A stretch of 52,050 nt of DNA, taken from an uncultured Bacteroidales bacterium. GTDB lineage: Bacteria; Bacteroidota; Bacteroidia; Bacteroidales; FEN-979. Made by a program: the position numbers and the translations under genes. Below, in pieces: positions 18,048 through 27,511 of this stretch (the stretch's first letter is position 1; every line of letters begins with the position of its first letter). Location: positions 1-52,050 of the forward strand of contig CAIQUS010000234.1 in assembly GCA_903875045.1 (NCBI GenBank), given 5' to 3'. The notes under the pieces were generated by a model that saw only the letters and a list, made by a program, of their open reading frames with translations, made no database searches and was not told the DNA's origin.

Positions 18048-19193
18048 TCAATGCCACCTGAATATCCTCATCCCGGCGGTGAAAAACACGATTCCTATGG
18101 CGGAAAGGATGATGATCGGCATGGCCATCTCGGCAAATCCGGCCCCTTCAATAAATACACTCCTGATGCCATCGGCCATCATGGTGAGCGGGAATTTCTG
18201 AATCACGGGAATGCTCCATTCCGGGAAATTATGATAGCTGAAGAATATCCCCGACAGCACCATCATCGGCATGCTCAGGGCATTGATCAACCCGTTGCCG
18301 ATTTCGGTTTTGGCGGTATGCGAAGAGATAAAAATGGCGATGCCGGCAAAGGCAAAATTCCCGGCAATAAACAAAGCCAGCAAGGCGGCCACACTCCCCT
18401 GGATGGTGATGTGGAAAGCAAGCCAGGCAAACAGGACGAGCAATCCAGCCTCCACAAAATTCATCAAAACCCGCACGGTGATGAGGGCAATCAGAAAATT
18501 TGACCGCTTCATCGGGGTTGCCACCATGCGGCGCAACAGTTTTTTTGACCGTCGTTCGATGATGGCGTAACTCACTCCCCACATGCACGACATCATCACC
18601 CCCATGGCGATCAGCCCGGGAACCAGGAAGTCGATGTACCGGGTACCGCCAACGGTAAGTGGTTTTATTTCGGGATTGTTCACTGCTATTGCGGATCCCG
18701 TTGAATTGAGCAACTTTGACAGTTTAAGATAGTTGAGCTGTGCATCCGGGTTCATCGGGTCGAAATGATATTGAACCACCCCGTTCTTTTCATCGAGTAC
18801 GACATTGAGATTTCCACGTTTCAGCAAAACCATCGCCTCTTTCCAGGTCAACGCCGTGAAGATGAATGTGGTATTTCCCAATTTATCATCCGGAACGGTG
18901 AGTTTTCGTGTGATGTGGCCATTTTGATCCTTCCCGGGAATGGCCTTTCCGGCTGACAGGAATCTTCCCAGGAGGGAAGCAGAATCGGCAGCCTTGCTCA
19001 TCAGTTGGGTTTCCCCGACCACTGCGATAATGGCTGTGACATCCTTTTTTTGGGTAAACGCAACCCCTAACCCAAGCGACATGAGGATCGGAAAGACGAT
19101 GCCCCAGAAAAGCACACCGGGTTCGCGGACCAGCTCCCTCACGTTGGCCATGATCAATTGCACCAGCTGGCTATTTGATATCCGATCAATCAT
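18048..19193 (-). CDS. ABC-2 type transporter permease
   Basis: A 381-residue inner-membrane permease. One membrane helix lies at about 26-48 (LFWGIVFPILMSLGLGVAF). A large extracytoplasmic stretch (about 50-190) follows, then five helices in the C-terminal half (around 200-225, 240-270, 278-303, 312-330 and 355-378). This is the layout of ABC-2 exporters of the YhgE/DrrB/NatB kind. The ATG at 19193 overlaps the end of the ATPase gene by 8 bases, so the two subunits are co-translated. The substrate cannot be told; drug, lipid or cell-envelope export are the usual roles. Confidence 0.85.
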   Translation of the reverse strand: MIDRISNSQLVQLIMANVRELVREPGVLFWGIVFPILMSLGLGVAFTQKKDVTAIIAVVGETQLMSKAADSASLLGRFLSAGKAIPGKDQNGHITRKLTVPDDKLGNTTFIFTALTWKEAMVLLKRGNLNVVLDEKNGVVQYHFDPMNPDAQLNYLKLSKLLNSTGSAIAVNNPEIKPLTVGGTRYIDFLVPGLIAMGVMMSCMWGVSYAIIERRSKKLLRRMVATPMKRSNFLIALITVRVLMNFVEAGLLVLFAWLAFHITIQGSVAALLALFIAGNFAFAGIAIFISSHTAKTEIGNGLINALSMPMMVLSGIFFSYHNFPEWSIPVIQKFPLTMMADGIRSVFIEGAGFAEMAMPIIILSAIGIVFFTAGMRIFRWH

Positions 19194-19950
19194 GGAGGTG
19201 GCGTCCGGTTAGTGAAGTAAAAAGATCGTCGAGGGTGATTTTCCGTGTTTCAACGGGTTTAACAGGTAAATCCTGTATGTCGCCCAGCAGACCGGTGATG
19301 GTTCCCTGTTTTAATATTTTCCCATGATCGATGATCACGATGTAATCGCACAGTTGTTCAGCCTCTTCCATGTAATGGGTGGTGAGGATCAGTGAGGTAT
19401 TCCATTGATCTTTCAACTTCAGCAGGATGGCCCAGATTTCGCGGCGTGCATTTGGGTCAAGTCCAGTTGTTGGCTCATCCAGCAGGAGAATTTTTGGCTT
19501 GTTGAGGAGTGCGATTCCCAGTGCCAGGCGCTGGCGCTGCCCTCCCGACAAATTGACCACCCACGCTTTTCGCTTCTCTTCCAGGGCGATGAGTTGTAAA
19601 ACCTCCTCGCACCGCGCTTTGCCGATCCCGAAAAAGCTGGCAAACAGCCGCAGGGTTTCCCAAACGTTGAGTTTGTCGATAAAATGGGTTTCCTGCAACG
19701 AAAGGCCAATGAGATTGCGCAGGTAATTTTCATTTCCTTTCCAGGTTTTTCCCATGATAAAAATATCTCCCCGATCGGGTTGCTGGATTCCCTCAATCAT
19801 TTCGACCAGGGTGGTTTTTCCCGCTCCGTTCGGACCAAGAATCGCCACAAACTGACCTGGACTGATGCACAAATCAATGCCTCTGACCGCCTGAACGGTT
19901 TTGAATGACTTATGTACATTCCTGACTTCTATGATGAAGGGCTGGCTCAT
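19186..19950 (-). CDS. ABC transporter ATP-binding subunit
   Basis: A 254-residue ATPase from the ATG at 19950, which overlaps the synthetase stop as ATGA; a GTG 15 bases earlier is possible but would extend into that gene. All nucleotide-binding motifs are present: Walker A GPNGAGKTT (about 37-45), the Q-loop in GLSLQETHF, signature LSGGQRQRLALG, Walker B ILLLDEPTTGLDP and the H-loop TTHYMEEAE. It drives the ABC-2 permease encoded next. Coupling to the (p)ppGpp synthetase gene suggests a shared transcript. Confidence 0.9.
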   Translation of the reverse strand: MSQPFIIEVRNVHKSFKTVQAVRGIDLCISPGQFVAILGPNGAGKTTLVEMIEGIQQPDRGDIFIMGKTWKGNENYLRNLIGLSLQETHFIDKLNVWETLRLFASFFGIGKARCEEVLQLIALEEKRKAWVVNLSGGQRQRLALGIALLNKPKILLLDEPTTGLDPNARREIWAILLKLKDQWNTSLILTTHYMEEAEQLCDYIVIIDHGKILKQGTITGLLGDIQDLPVKPVETRKITLDDLFTSLTGRHLHD

Positions 19951-21872
19951 TTTATCTCTTTCCACCTGGCTTCAAGGACACGATACGGGTAACGGGTGAT
20001 AAGCTGATGGGCATTGGTGCAGGTTGTTTTATGAATTTTAATTCCCTGGGATACACTCACAAACGCAAAAATCAGGTTACCCGGCACCGGGCCGCAACAC
20101 CTGGCATACTGGTAGTGCAGCGATTTGATATTGGGATCAATGACTACAAAATCTTCCTTTCCGGCCATCATTTCTGAAACCCGCTCAGGAAAAGTCTCTT
20201 CCTTTAAAGGTACAGGCGGAATTCCGGGATCGGGTTCCAGCAGCGCTTTTTTAATTTTACTCTGATCCGCCTTCCCTTCACCGAAGCGCTGATAAAGTTC
20301 CAGGATGTTGTCGCACCCAAAATAAGCCGCAAGCTTGTTCACCAGCAGATCGGTAAACTCAAAACCCAGCTGGATTACCTTGTTTTTAATAATTTCTTTC
20401 CCAAAATCGGCCTCCTTGTATGATTCCATTTTCAGGTAATGCTTCACCCGGGCAAGGTTTCGCGGGCTTTTCACAATCTCGAGCCACCCGGGATTTGGTT
20501 TCTGCGCTTTTGCGGTCAGGATTTTCACCATGTCCCCGTTTTGAAGGATGTGCTTCAGCGGTACCATTTTCCCGTTCACAATAGCCCCGGTACAGGTTGA
20601 ACCTATTTCAGAATGGATTTCAAAAGCGAAATCAAGCACGGAGTAACCTGACTTGAGCCTTTTCAAATCGCCCTTTGGGGTGAAAATGAAAATCTCATCG
20701 GAATACAATGCTTTCTTTTCTCGATTGATCGATTTTTCAAGTGATGAATGCTGGGGCTTTTCAAGCAGTTCACGAATACCGGCATAAAGGGCATCCCGCG
20801 ATTGAGTTTTATTTCCCGACTTATATTTCCAATGGGCGGCAAAACCCTTTTCAGCAATCTCATCCATACGCTGCGTCCGGATCTGAACTTCCACCCATCG
20901 TCCTTCAGGCCCGATCACAGTGGTGTGAAGCGATTCGTAGCCCGTCGATTTCGGGAAAGAGATCCAGTCGCGCAAACGGCGGGGGTTTGGCGTGTAGATA
21001 TCGGTGATCAGCGAATAAATCTTCCAGCAATCCGCTGCATCATTTTCAACAGTTTTTTTCAGAATGACCCTGATAGCAAAGAGATCGTACACTTTTTCAA
21101 ATTCGACCTTCTGTGTCACCATTTTCCTGCGGATGGAAGGGATCGATTTCACCCGGCTCTTTAACTCACAATCAAATCCGTGTTCAATGAGTTGCTGTTC
21201 AATTGGTTTGATGAAATCAGCGGTGTATTCATCCCGATCGGTTTTGGTCTCCCTGAGTTTCGTCTCAATGAGGGCATACGTGTCGGGATCGATAAACCGC
21301 ATCACCCGGTCTTCCAGTTCGTTTTTGATCTGGTACAGCCCCAAACGATGGGCGATGGGGATGAAAAGTGCCTGAGTTTCGCCGGCAATCATTTTCTGTT
21401 TTTCCGCTGAATAATCTGCAAGGTGCCGCATGTCGTACAACCGCATGCCAAGCCTGATCAGCAATACCCTGATATCATCGGAAAGTGTTAACAGCAGCCC
21501 GATGAAATTTTCGGTATTTGTGCTGTATTTCTTTGTATCGAGCCGTTCAAGCTTATGAATTCCTTCAATCAGACCCCTCACCGGGGCGCCATATTCACTT
21601 TCAATGCGCTCGGGCGACAACACTTGTTTGTCAGCAAGATTTTTAAGGATTAAACATTTAACAGATGCAGGCCCAAGATTCATATCATCCAGGATGATGG
21701 CTGCGGTTTCAAGGACCATTTGTGCATAGCCCGAATCCTCATCCCTTTCCGACTGGTTCAGCATGGCGGAAAAAGCCCTTCTCAGTGTTGTTCGCTCTCC
21801 GTTTAACTGCTCATAGTCAAGCAGTTTATCAAAGGTCATTCCGGCAATATCATTGTCTGTAGAGATGTTCAC
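19947..21872 (-). CDS. relA: RelA/SpoT-type (p)ppGpp synthetase with degenerate hydrolase domain
   Basis: A 641-residue RelA/SpoT homologue. The hydrolase region (about 45-200) has lost the metal-binding pattern. Where HPLxVA and HD..ED are expected it has AQMVLETAAIILDD and LILKNL, and the usual ADRLHNMR is GMRLYDMR. The synthetase domain (about 235-350) is intact: KSIPSIRRKM, DLFAIRVI, GYESLHTTV, EVQIRTQRMDEIAEKG. A TGS domain (about 395-455) follows. The C-terminus keeps the CCGPVPGN..SVSQGIKIHKTTC zinc-finger-like segment but stops there, without an ACT domain, and is about 90 residues short of the usual length. It probably makes (p)ppGpp and does not hydrolyse it. Its stop overlaps the start of the ABC ATPase. 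It is divergent from the leucine operon. Confidence 0.88.
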   Translation of the reverse strand: MNISTDNDIAGMTFDKLLDYEQLNGERTTLRRAFSAMLNQSERDEDSGYAQMVLETAAIILDDMNLGPASVKCLILKNLADKQVLSPERIESEYGAPVRGLIEGIHKLERLDTKKYSTNTENFIGLLLTLSDDIRVLLIRLGMRLYDMRHLADYSAEKQKMIAGETQALFIPIAHRLGLYQIKNELEDRVMRFIDPDTYALIETKLRETKTDRDEYTADFIKPIEQQLIEHGFDCELKSRVKSIPSIRRKMVTQKVEFEKVYDLFAIRVILKKTVENDAADCWKIYSLITDIYTPNPRRLRDWISFPKSTGYESLHTTVIGPEGRWVEVQIRTQRMDEIAEKGFAAHWKYKSGNKTQSRDALYAGIRELLEKPQHSSLEKSINREKKALYSDEIFIFTPKGDLKRLKSGYSVLDFAFEIHSEIGSTCTGAIVNGKMVPLKHILQNGDMVKILTAKAQKPNPGWLEIVKSPRNLARVKHYLKMESYKEADFGKEIIKNKVIQLGFEFTDLLVNKLAAYFGCDNILELYQRFGEGKADQSKIKKALLEPDPGIPPVPLKEETFPERVSEMMAGKEDFVVIDPNIKSLHYQYARCCGPVPGNLIFAFVSVSQGIKIHKTTCTNAHQLITRYPYRVLEARWKEIK

Positions 21873-21905
21873 TATATCGTATTCTTAATGCAAGATTAAC
21901 GAACG

Positions 21906-21913
21906 CAAATTTA
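21906..21913 (-). promoter_or_regulatory. -7 promoter box of the (p)ppGpp synthetase gene
   Basis: On the minus strand this reads TAAATTTG, a perfect TAnnTTTG. It is 33 bases before the ATG, giving a leader of about 27 bases. No clear -33 box is seen. Confidence 0.45.
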
Positions 21914-21934
21914 CGGCGGATATTTCAGAAAAAG

Positions 21935-21965
21935 TTTGTTTAATTTAGAATTATTCTTAATTTAG
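21935..21965 (+). promoter_or_regulatory. Promoter of the leucine-degradation operon
   Basis: TTTG (21935-21938), 19 bases, then TAATTTAG (21958-21965) fit the Bacteroidota pattern with one mismatch. The expected start is near 21972. A small inverted repeat, CAGAC TATCCATG GTCTG, follows at 21983-22000 in the leader. Confidence 0.5.
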
Positions 21966-22034
21966 TCCGCGATAAATAGTTACAGACTATCCATGGTCTG
22001 CGACCGTCAATTAATTGTTTTTCAGACACAAATC

Positions 22035-23642
22035 ATGTTTCGGATAAAAAGTAAAATTGATCCGGCAAGCCCGGAGTTCAAGCTCAACCGCGATGAATAT
22101 CTAAAATTGCTCGACCGTTTTAAAGCAACGCTCTCAGATATCAGGAAAGGCGGGCCGGAGCAGGTCGTAGCAAGACACAAGGAACGCGGCAAACTTCTGG
22201 CAAGGGAACGGATCGACCTGCTGGTTGACCGGAATACTCCATTCATTGAACTGTCGGCTCTTGCAGCATTCGGACTTTACGATGGCGGCTTTCCTTCGGC
22301 GGGGATCATTACCGGCATCGGAGTGATCCATGGCAAAGAGGTGATGATCGTAGCCAACGATGCAACGGTAAAAGGTGGCACGTATGTCAAGGAAACGATT
22401 AAAAAACATGTCAGGGCACAGGAGATTGCGATGGAAAACAGGCTCCCCTGTGTTTACCTGGTCGACTCGGGCGGTGTGTTTCTTCCTGAACAGGCCAATG
22501 TATTTCCCGACAAATATGATTTCGGCCGGTTTTTCTTTAACCAGGCACGGCTTTCATCCAAAGGAATTCCGCAGATTTCGGTGGTGATGGGTTCCTGTAC
22601 CGCCGGCGGGGCTTATGTTCCGGCCATGAGCGATGAAACCATCATCGTTCGTAACCAGGGCACCATCTTCATCGGGGGTCCTCCATTGGTCAAAGCAGCC
22701 ACAGGGGAAGAAGTTTCAGCCGAAGAACTCGGCGGCGCGGAGGTACACACCATGATCTCCGGGGTTGCGGATCATCTGGCGGAAAACGATGTGCATGCCA
22801 TCCAGATTTGCAGAAATATTTTTGAGTCCATTTCCCGGAATGAATATCAACCGCTCGACTCCCATCCTATTGAGGAACCTGCCTACCATCCTGAAGAGTT
22901 ATACGGTATTCTTCCGATTGACCTGAAAAAACCGGTCGATTCGAAGGAGATCATAGCCCGCATCGTTGATGGCAGCCTGTTCCACGAATTCAAGGAACGT
23001 TACGCCCCGACCATCACCACCGGGTTTGCACGGATCATGGGTTACCCGGTCGGTATCCTTGCCAACAACGGCGTTCTTTTCGGTGAAACAGCCCTGAAAG
23101 GTGCCCACTTTGTCGAACTCTGCACCTCCAGGAATATACCGATCCTTTTTTTGCAGAACGTCACAGGGTTTATTGTCGGAAAACAATATGAACGTGGCGG
23201 CATTGCCCGCGACGGGGCGAAGTTTGTGCACGCTGTAGCCAATGCCAATGTGCCAAAGTTTACCATCGTTTTTGGTGGTTCCTTTGGTGCCGGAAATTAC
23301 GCAATGGCAGGCCGTGCTTATGAACCACGGTTTTTGTTCATGTACCCCAACTCGAAAATTTCGGTGATGGGCGGCGAACAGGCTGCCGGTGTGCTGGTCA
23401 CGGTAAAGGAGGAACAGCTCAAAGCATCGGGAAAAACCCTATCCCCGGAAGATCGTGAAAAAATGCGGAACACCATTCTGAAAAAGTACGAAGAAGAAGG
23501 ATCGGCCTATTTCAGTACCGCACGCCTTTGGGATGATGGGATCATCGACCCGGCGGATACACGAAAAATCCTTGGACTGGCAATCGCCATTTCACAAAAC
23601 CGGAAATATGAAAAAACACAGTATGGAATATTCAGGATGTGA
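22035..23642 (+). CDS. mccB: Methylcrotonyl-CoA carboxylase carboxyltransferase (beta) subunit
   Basis: A 535-residue carboxyltransferase, the usual family length from the ATG at 22035; an in-frame ATG at 21993 would add an unlikely 14 residues. It transfers CO2 from biotin to 3-methylcrotonyl-CoA. The crotonase-like motifs match the methylcrotonyl class: VYLVDSGGVFLPEQ, MGSCTAGGAYVPAMSDE, GTIFIGGPPLVKAATGE, and in the second half GGSFGAGNYAMAGRAYEPRF and MGGEQAAGVL. The ligase partner (biotin carboxylase) is two genes downstream. The next gene starts inside its last codons, showing tight coupling. Confidence 0.93.
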   Translation: MFRIKSKIDPASPEFKLNRDEYLKLLDRFKATLSDIRKGGPEQVVARHKERGKLLARERIDLLVDRNTPFIELSALAAFGLYDGGFPSAGIITGIGVIHGKEVMIVANDATVKGGTYVKETIKKHVRAQEIAMENRLPCVYLVDSGGVFLPEQANVFPDKYDFGRFFFNQARLSSKGIPQISVVMGSCTAGGAYVPAMSDETIIVRNQGTIFIGGPPLVKAATGEEVSAEELGGAEVHTMISGVADHLAENDVHAIQICRNIFESISRNEYQPLDSHPIEEPAYHPEELYGILPIDLKKPVDSKEIIARIVDGSLFHEFKERYAPTITTGFARIMGYPVGILANNGVLFGETALKGAHFVELCTSRNIPILFLQNVTGFIVGKQYERGGIARDGAKFVHAVANANVPKFTIVFGGSFGAGNYAMAGRAYEPRFLFMYPNSKISVMGGEQAAGVLVTVKEEQLKASGKTLSPEDREKMRNTILKKYEEEGSAYFSTARLWDDGIIDPADTRKILGLAIAISQNRKYEKTQYGIFRM

Positions 23643-24423
23643 TTCCCCATACCAAACCCTCGAAACCCTCTCCCACCAAGGCGTTCTCACCGTCTGGCTC
23701 AACCGTCCGGATGTACACAATGCCTTTGACGAAACAATGCTGCGTGAGCTGACTGATTGTTTTGAAACACTTGATTCCCAAATACTTTGCGTGGTTCTCA
23801 GGGGCAAAGGAAAGTCATTTTGTGCCGGGGTCGACCTGAACTGGATGAAGTCCGCCTCATTAAACAGTTATGAACAAAATTACACGGAAAGTTTGCTGCT
23901 GTCAAAGTGCTTTCTGTCTATTTACAACTGTCCGAAACCGACACTTGCGGTAGTGCATGGTGTGGCATTGGGTGGCGCCAACGGCTTGCTTTCGGCGTGC
24001 GACCTGGCTTACTGCACCGATGATGCAACCTTCTCCCTCAGCGAGGTGAAGATTGGCATCGTGCCGGCATGTATTTCACCTTATGTGATCAAAAGGGTTG
24101 GTGAATATGGCGCCAAAGAACTGATGCTCACCGGAAAACGGATCAGGGGAAAGGAAGCGGAACATTTCCGGCTGGTCAACAAATCTGTTCCTGCTGAAAT
24201 CCTTGAAGATACACTTGGTGAAGTGATTGCCCTGCTGCGCACAAGCGGACCGAAGGCCATGAGTCAGTGTAAAACGCTGATTCATGAGGTAGCCAACCAC
24301 CTTTCACTGATGGAAGCTTATGATTATACTGCCCGCATGATCGCCGACCTCAGGGCATCTGAGGAAGGTCAGGAGGGAATGAATGCATTTCTTGAAAAAC
24401 GCAAACCGAACTGGGTTAAATAA
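23608..24423 (+). CDS. liuC: Methylglutaconyl-CoA hydratase (enoyl-CoA hydratase family)
   Basis: A 271-residue crotonase-fold protein that overlaps the previous gene by 35 bases (ATG 23608; ATG 23623 is an alternative). It hydrates 3-methylglutaconyl-CoA to HMG-CoA. The oxyanion-hole segments GKSFCAGVDLNWMK and HGVALGGANGLLSACDL are present. As I recall for bacterial LiuC, the first catalytic Glu of classic hydratases is absent (GGANG instead of GGGCE), while the second is kept in FSLSEVKIGIVPACISPYV. Both its sequence pattern and its place between the two carboxylase subunits support the role. Confidence 0.88.
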   Translation: MKKHSMEYSGCDSPYQTLETLSHQGVLTVWLNRPDVHNAFDETMLRELTDCFETLDSQILCVVLRGKGKSFCAGVDLNWMKSASLNSYEQNYTESLLLSKCFLSIYNCPKPTLAVVHGVALGGANGLLSACDLAYCTDDATFSLSEVKIGIVPACISPYVIKRVGEYGAKELMLTGKRIRGKEAEHFRLVNKSVPAEILEDTLGEVIALLRTSGPKAMSQCKTLIHEVANHLSLMEAYDYTARMIADLRASEEGQEGMNAFLEKRKPNWVK

Positions 24424-24424
24424 T

Positions 24425-26443
24425 ATGAACGTCATTCACAAAATTCTTATCGCGAACCGGGGCGAAATAGCCGTACGGGTTATGCGCACCGCCAGAAAAC
24501 TTGGCATAAAGACCGTTGCTGTTTATTCACAGGTTGATTCCGACTCACTTCACGTAACCCTCGCAGATGAAGCCTGGTGCATCGGAGAGGTTGAACTCAG
24601 CGAAACCTATCTGAACATTCCGAAAATCATTGAGGTGGCTAAACAAACCGAATGTGATGCCATTCATCCCGGGTATGGTTTTCTGGCCGAGAATCCGCTG
24701 TTTGTTTCAGCCTGTGTCGAAGCCGGCATCATCTTTATCGGCCCGCGTCCTGAAGCCATGCGGATCATGGGAAACAAGATCGAAGCCCGTGCTTTCGTAA
24801 AGAAAATCAACATCCCGATGACCGAAGGAGTGACCGGCACGAAGGAAGATCTTGAAAAAACGGCACATACGATTGGTTTCCCGGTGTTGCTTAAGGCTGC
24901 AGCAGGCGGCGGTGGCAAGGGAATGCGTATCGTTTACGATGAAAGCGGGCTAGCAGAAGCCATTGAGGCCACCAGCCGTCAGGCAGCCGCCTATTTTGGG
25001 GATGCAACTGTTTATATCGAAAAATTCATTGAGGAGCCGCGCCATATCGAAGTTCAGATCCTGGGCGACAACTTTGGTAATGTAATCCATCTTTTTGAGC
25101 GCGAATGCTCCATCCAGCGCCGTTACCAAAAAATTATTGAAGAGTCGCCTTCCCCTACCCTCACTCCGTCGGTTCGTGAAAAAATGGGTGCAGCCGCTGT
25201 GGCAATCGGAAAAGCCATCGGGTACAACAATGCCGGCACCATTGAGTTCCTGGTCGACAAAGATTTGAATTTTTACTTCCTGGAGATGAATACCCGCATC
25301 CAGGTGGAACATCCGGTAACGGAAATGGTTACGGGCATTGACCTCGTGGAGGAGCAGATCTATGTTGCAGCAGGGTACGCCCTCAGGCTGAAGCCTGAGG
25401 ATGTGCACCAAAACGGCCATGCCATCGAATGCCGCATCTACGCCGAAGATCCAGCCAACAATTTCCAGCCATCACCGGGCAAAATGACACTTTACAAGGA
25501 ACCTGATATTCCCGGTATACGCATCGACACCGGCATTACCGCCAATACTGAAATTAAGAGCTATTTTGACCCCATGATCTGCAAGGTAGTGGCATGGGGT
25601 AAAACCCGGCATGAGGCCAGTCTCTCCATGTTGATGGCCCTTGACGATTACATCATCCAGGGCATCAGGACGAACATCACCTATCTCGTCAAACTGTTGC
25701 AAAGTGAAGCATTCTTATCAAACAGTATTTCAACAAAATTCTGTGATGACCATACTGCGGCACTGACAAGCGATATCATCGGTGATAAGAACAACATTCC
25801 TGTTCATGTACCTTTGATAGGATACCTGATGTTCACCCTGAAACGGAATCCAAAAGCGAACCCCGGATGCTGTGAAAAACCCAGCCTCTGGGAAACCATC
25901 GGGTATTGGAGAAACCAGATGACCATCCGGATGCAGTTTGAGGAGACGGAAATCAGCGTTAAATTGCCGGGCTATTCTGATAACCATTATATTTTCGAAA
26001 TCGGGGGTGTTCGGTACGATGCATCTCAAATCGCCGTTTCGCCCAACCGAATCGATTTCACCATCGATCATCACAATTATCTGGCATGGATTTCCGAGGA
26101 TGATGAAAACCAGGCTTATGTGAGTACCGGCGGGCATATTTTCCGATTGAAACGCCATGATATCCTGGCCGATTCGGTTTCCGCATCCGGTTTTGACACC
26201 CACGGCCACGACAGCAACCACGTGACATCGCCCATGCCCGGCAAGGTGATCAGAATCCATGTAAAGGAAAACGACCAGGTAAAAAAAGGCGGCGCACTAT
26301 TAATCATTGAAGCCATGAAGATGGAGAACCTGATTATTTCGCCACGCGATGCAGTAGTGAAAGCGATCAATGTGGCGGTAAATGACAGGGTGGAGAGCAG
26401 TACGGTGCTGGTGGAATTCGAAAACCAACCCCAACCCAATTAA
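24425..26443 (+). CDS. mccA: Methylcrotonyl-CoA carboxylase biotin-containing (alpha) subunit
   Basis: A 672-residue protein starting one base after the previous stop. The biotin carboxylase domain (about 1-450) has the start HKILIANRGEIAVRV, the ATP-grasp glycine loop AAAGGGGKGMRIV and the active-site block EMNTRIQVEHPVTEMVTG. A linker (about 450-590) carries the BT-like region. A C-terminal biotinyl domain has the acceptor lysine at about residue 632 in EAMKMEN. It carboxylates biotin with ATP and bicarbonate and passes the CO2 to the beta subunit. The 57-base gap after it has an AT-rich repeated CAAATTA/CACATTA stretch, common between genes in this group. Confidence 0.93.
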   Translation: MNVIHKILIANRGEIAVRVMRTARKLGIKTVAVYSQVDSDSLHVTLADEAWCIGEVELSETYLNIPKIIEVAKQTECDAIHPGYGFLAENPLFVSACVEAGIIFIGPRPEAMRIMGNKIEARAFVKKINIPMTEGVTGTKEDLEKTAHTIGFPVLLKAAAGGGGKGMRIVYDESGLAEAIEATSRQAAAYFGDATVYIEKFIEEPRHIEVQILGDNFGNVIHLFERECSIQRRYQKIIEESPSPTLTPSVREKMGAAAVAIGKAIGYNNAGTIEFLVDKDLNFYFLEMNTRIQVEHPVTEMVTGIDLVEEQIYVAAGYALRLKPEDVHQNGHAIECRIYAEDPANNFQPSPGKMTLYKEPDIPGIRIDTGITANTEIKSYFDPMICKVVAWGKTRHEASLSMLMALDDYIIQGIRTNITYLVKLLQSEAFLSNSISTKFCDDHTAALTSDIIGDKNNIPVHVPLIGYLMFTLKRNPKANPGCCEKPSLWETIGYWRNQMTIRMQFEETEISVKLPGYSDNHYIFEIGGVRYDASQIAVSPNRIDFTIDHHNYLAWISEDDENQAYVSTGGHIFRLKRHDILADSVSASGFDTHGHDSNHVTSPMPGKVIRIHVKENDQVKKGGALLIIEAMKMENLIISPRDAVVKAINVAVNDRVESSTVLVEFENQPQPN

Positions 26444-26500
26444 TTTTAAATAATATCACATCAACAAATTAGCAAATTATCACATTAGCACATTAAACCA

Positions 26501-27511
26501 ATGAATTATCCAAAGAAAGTAACGATAGGCGATATCACCGTCAGGGACGGGTTTCAGCATGAAGAGATATTTATTCCAACCGATGCCAAGGTATGGCTGG
26601 CAGAACAACTGATGCTCGCCGGGTTCAGGCACATCGAAGTGACGAATCTCGGTAATCCATCGGGGATGCCTCAATTCAAAGATTCCGATGAAGTGCTGAA
26701 GCGCATCCGGGCCGGCAAAACGATGGCATCTCTTTCCGGCAAAGTATCCCTTACAGCCATTACCATCCGTGAAAAAGCGATTGAAAGGGCCATTCAGGCC
26801 AGAAAAGAGGGTTGGGGGCCTGACCGGATCCTGCTGATGGTGTCAACAAGCGAATCGCACCACCGTAAGAATTCGGGGCTCAGCCTTGATGATTACTGGA
26901 AAATGGCCGAAAAATATATTCCCATGGCACGGGAAGCAGGGCTGAAAGTGAACGGTACCGTAAGCACCATCTGGGGTTGCCCGATCGAAGGACCCACCAA
27001 GATGGAAAAGGCCATCGAATTCACCAAACGTTGGCTCGACATCGGCGTGAACGATGTGGAACATGCCGATCACGATGGTTCGGCTTCACCCGACCGGGTT
27101 TACCGGTACTACTCCATGCTACTCGATGCCGGCGTGAGGGTTGAAAAACAGATCGTCCACTTCCACACTACCCGCGGATGGGGAATGGCCAACGTGCTGG
27201 CTGCCCTTCAGGCCGGAATGGTCAATTATGAATCGACTATGGGCGGAATCGGCGGACAACCGGCCAACTTCGTAAGCGGTGTGCCTGTAGCCGGTACCGG
27301 CAGTTATTACTACAAGGATCCGAACCTTGTCGGACTGGTTTCAACGGAAGATATGGTGGTGATGATGGATGAAATGGGCATCGACACCCAATTGGATGTT
27401 GACAAAGTATTGGAAATCGGGTCGATGGTCGAACGGATTGTGGGGCGCCGCCTTCGTTCCGAATCAATAAAAAATGGCCGTATTCCGAAATCACTCACCG
27501 GCAAAGGATGA
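26501..27511 (+). CDS. HMGL-like (DRE-TIM) protein lacking the HMG-CoA lyase cysteine
   Basis: A 336-residue TIM-barrel protein of the HMG-CoA lyase / isopropylmalate synthase superfamily. The metal-site start VRDGFQHEE (about 14-22) and the HFHTTRGWG segment (metal-binding H-x-H) are kept. In the loop where HMG-CoA lyases have GLGGCP it has GIGGQP, so the catalytic Cys is Gln. It therefore may not be a lyase of HMG-CoA, although it sits directly before the true lyase gene and overlaps its start. A related acyl-CoA lyase or synthase role in branched-chain metabolism is possible; I cannot name the substrate. Confidence 0.8.
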   Translation: MNYPKKVTIGDITVRDGFQHEEIFIPTDAKVWLAEQLMLAGFRHIEVTNLGNPSGMPQFKDSDEVLKRIRAGKTMASLSGKVSLTAITIREKAIERAIQARKEGWGPDRILLMVSTSESHHRKNSGLSLDDYWKMAEKYIPMAREAGLKVNGTVSTIWGCPIEGPTKMEKAIEFTKRWLDIGVNDVEHADHDGSASPDRVYRYYSMLLDAGVRVEKQIVHFHTTRGWGMANVLAALQAGMVNYESTMGGIGGQPANFVSGVPVAGTGSYYYKDPNLVGLVSTEDMVVMMDEMGIDTQLDVDKVLEIGSMVERIVGRRLRSESIKNGRIPKSLTGKG

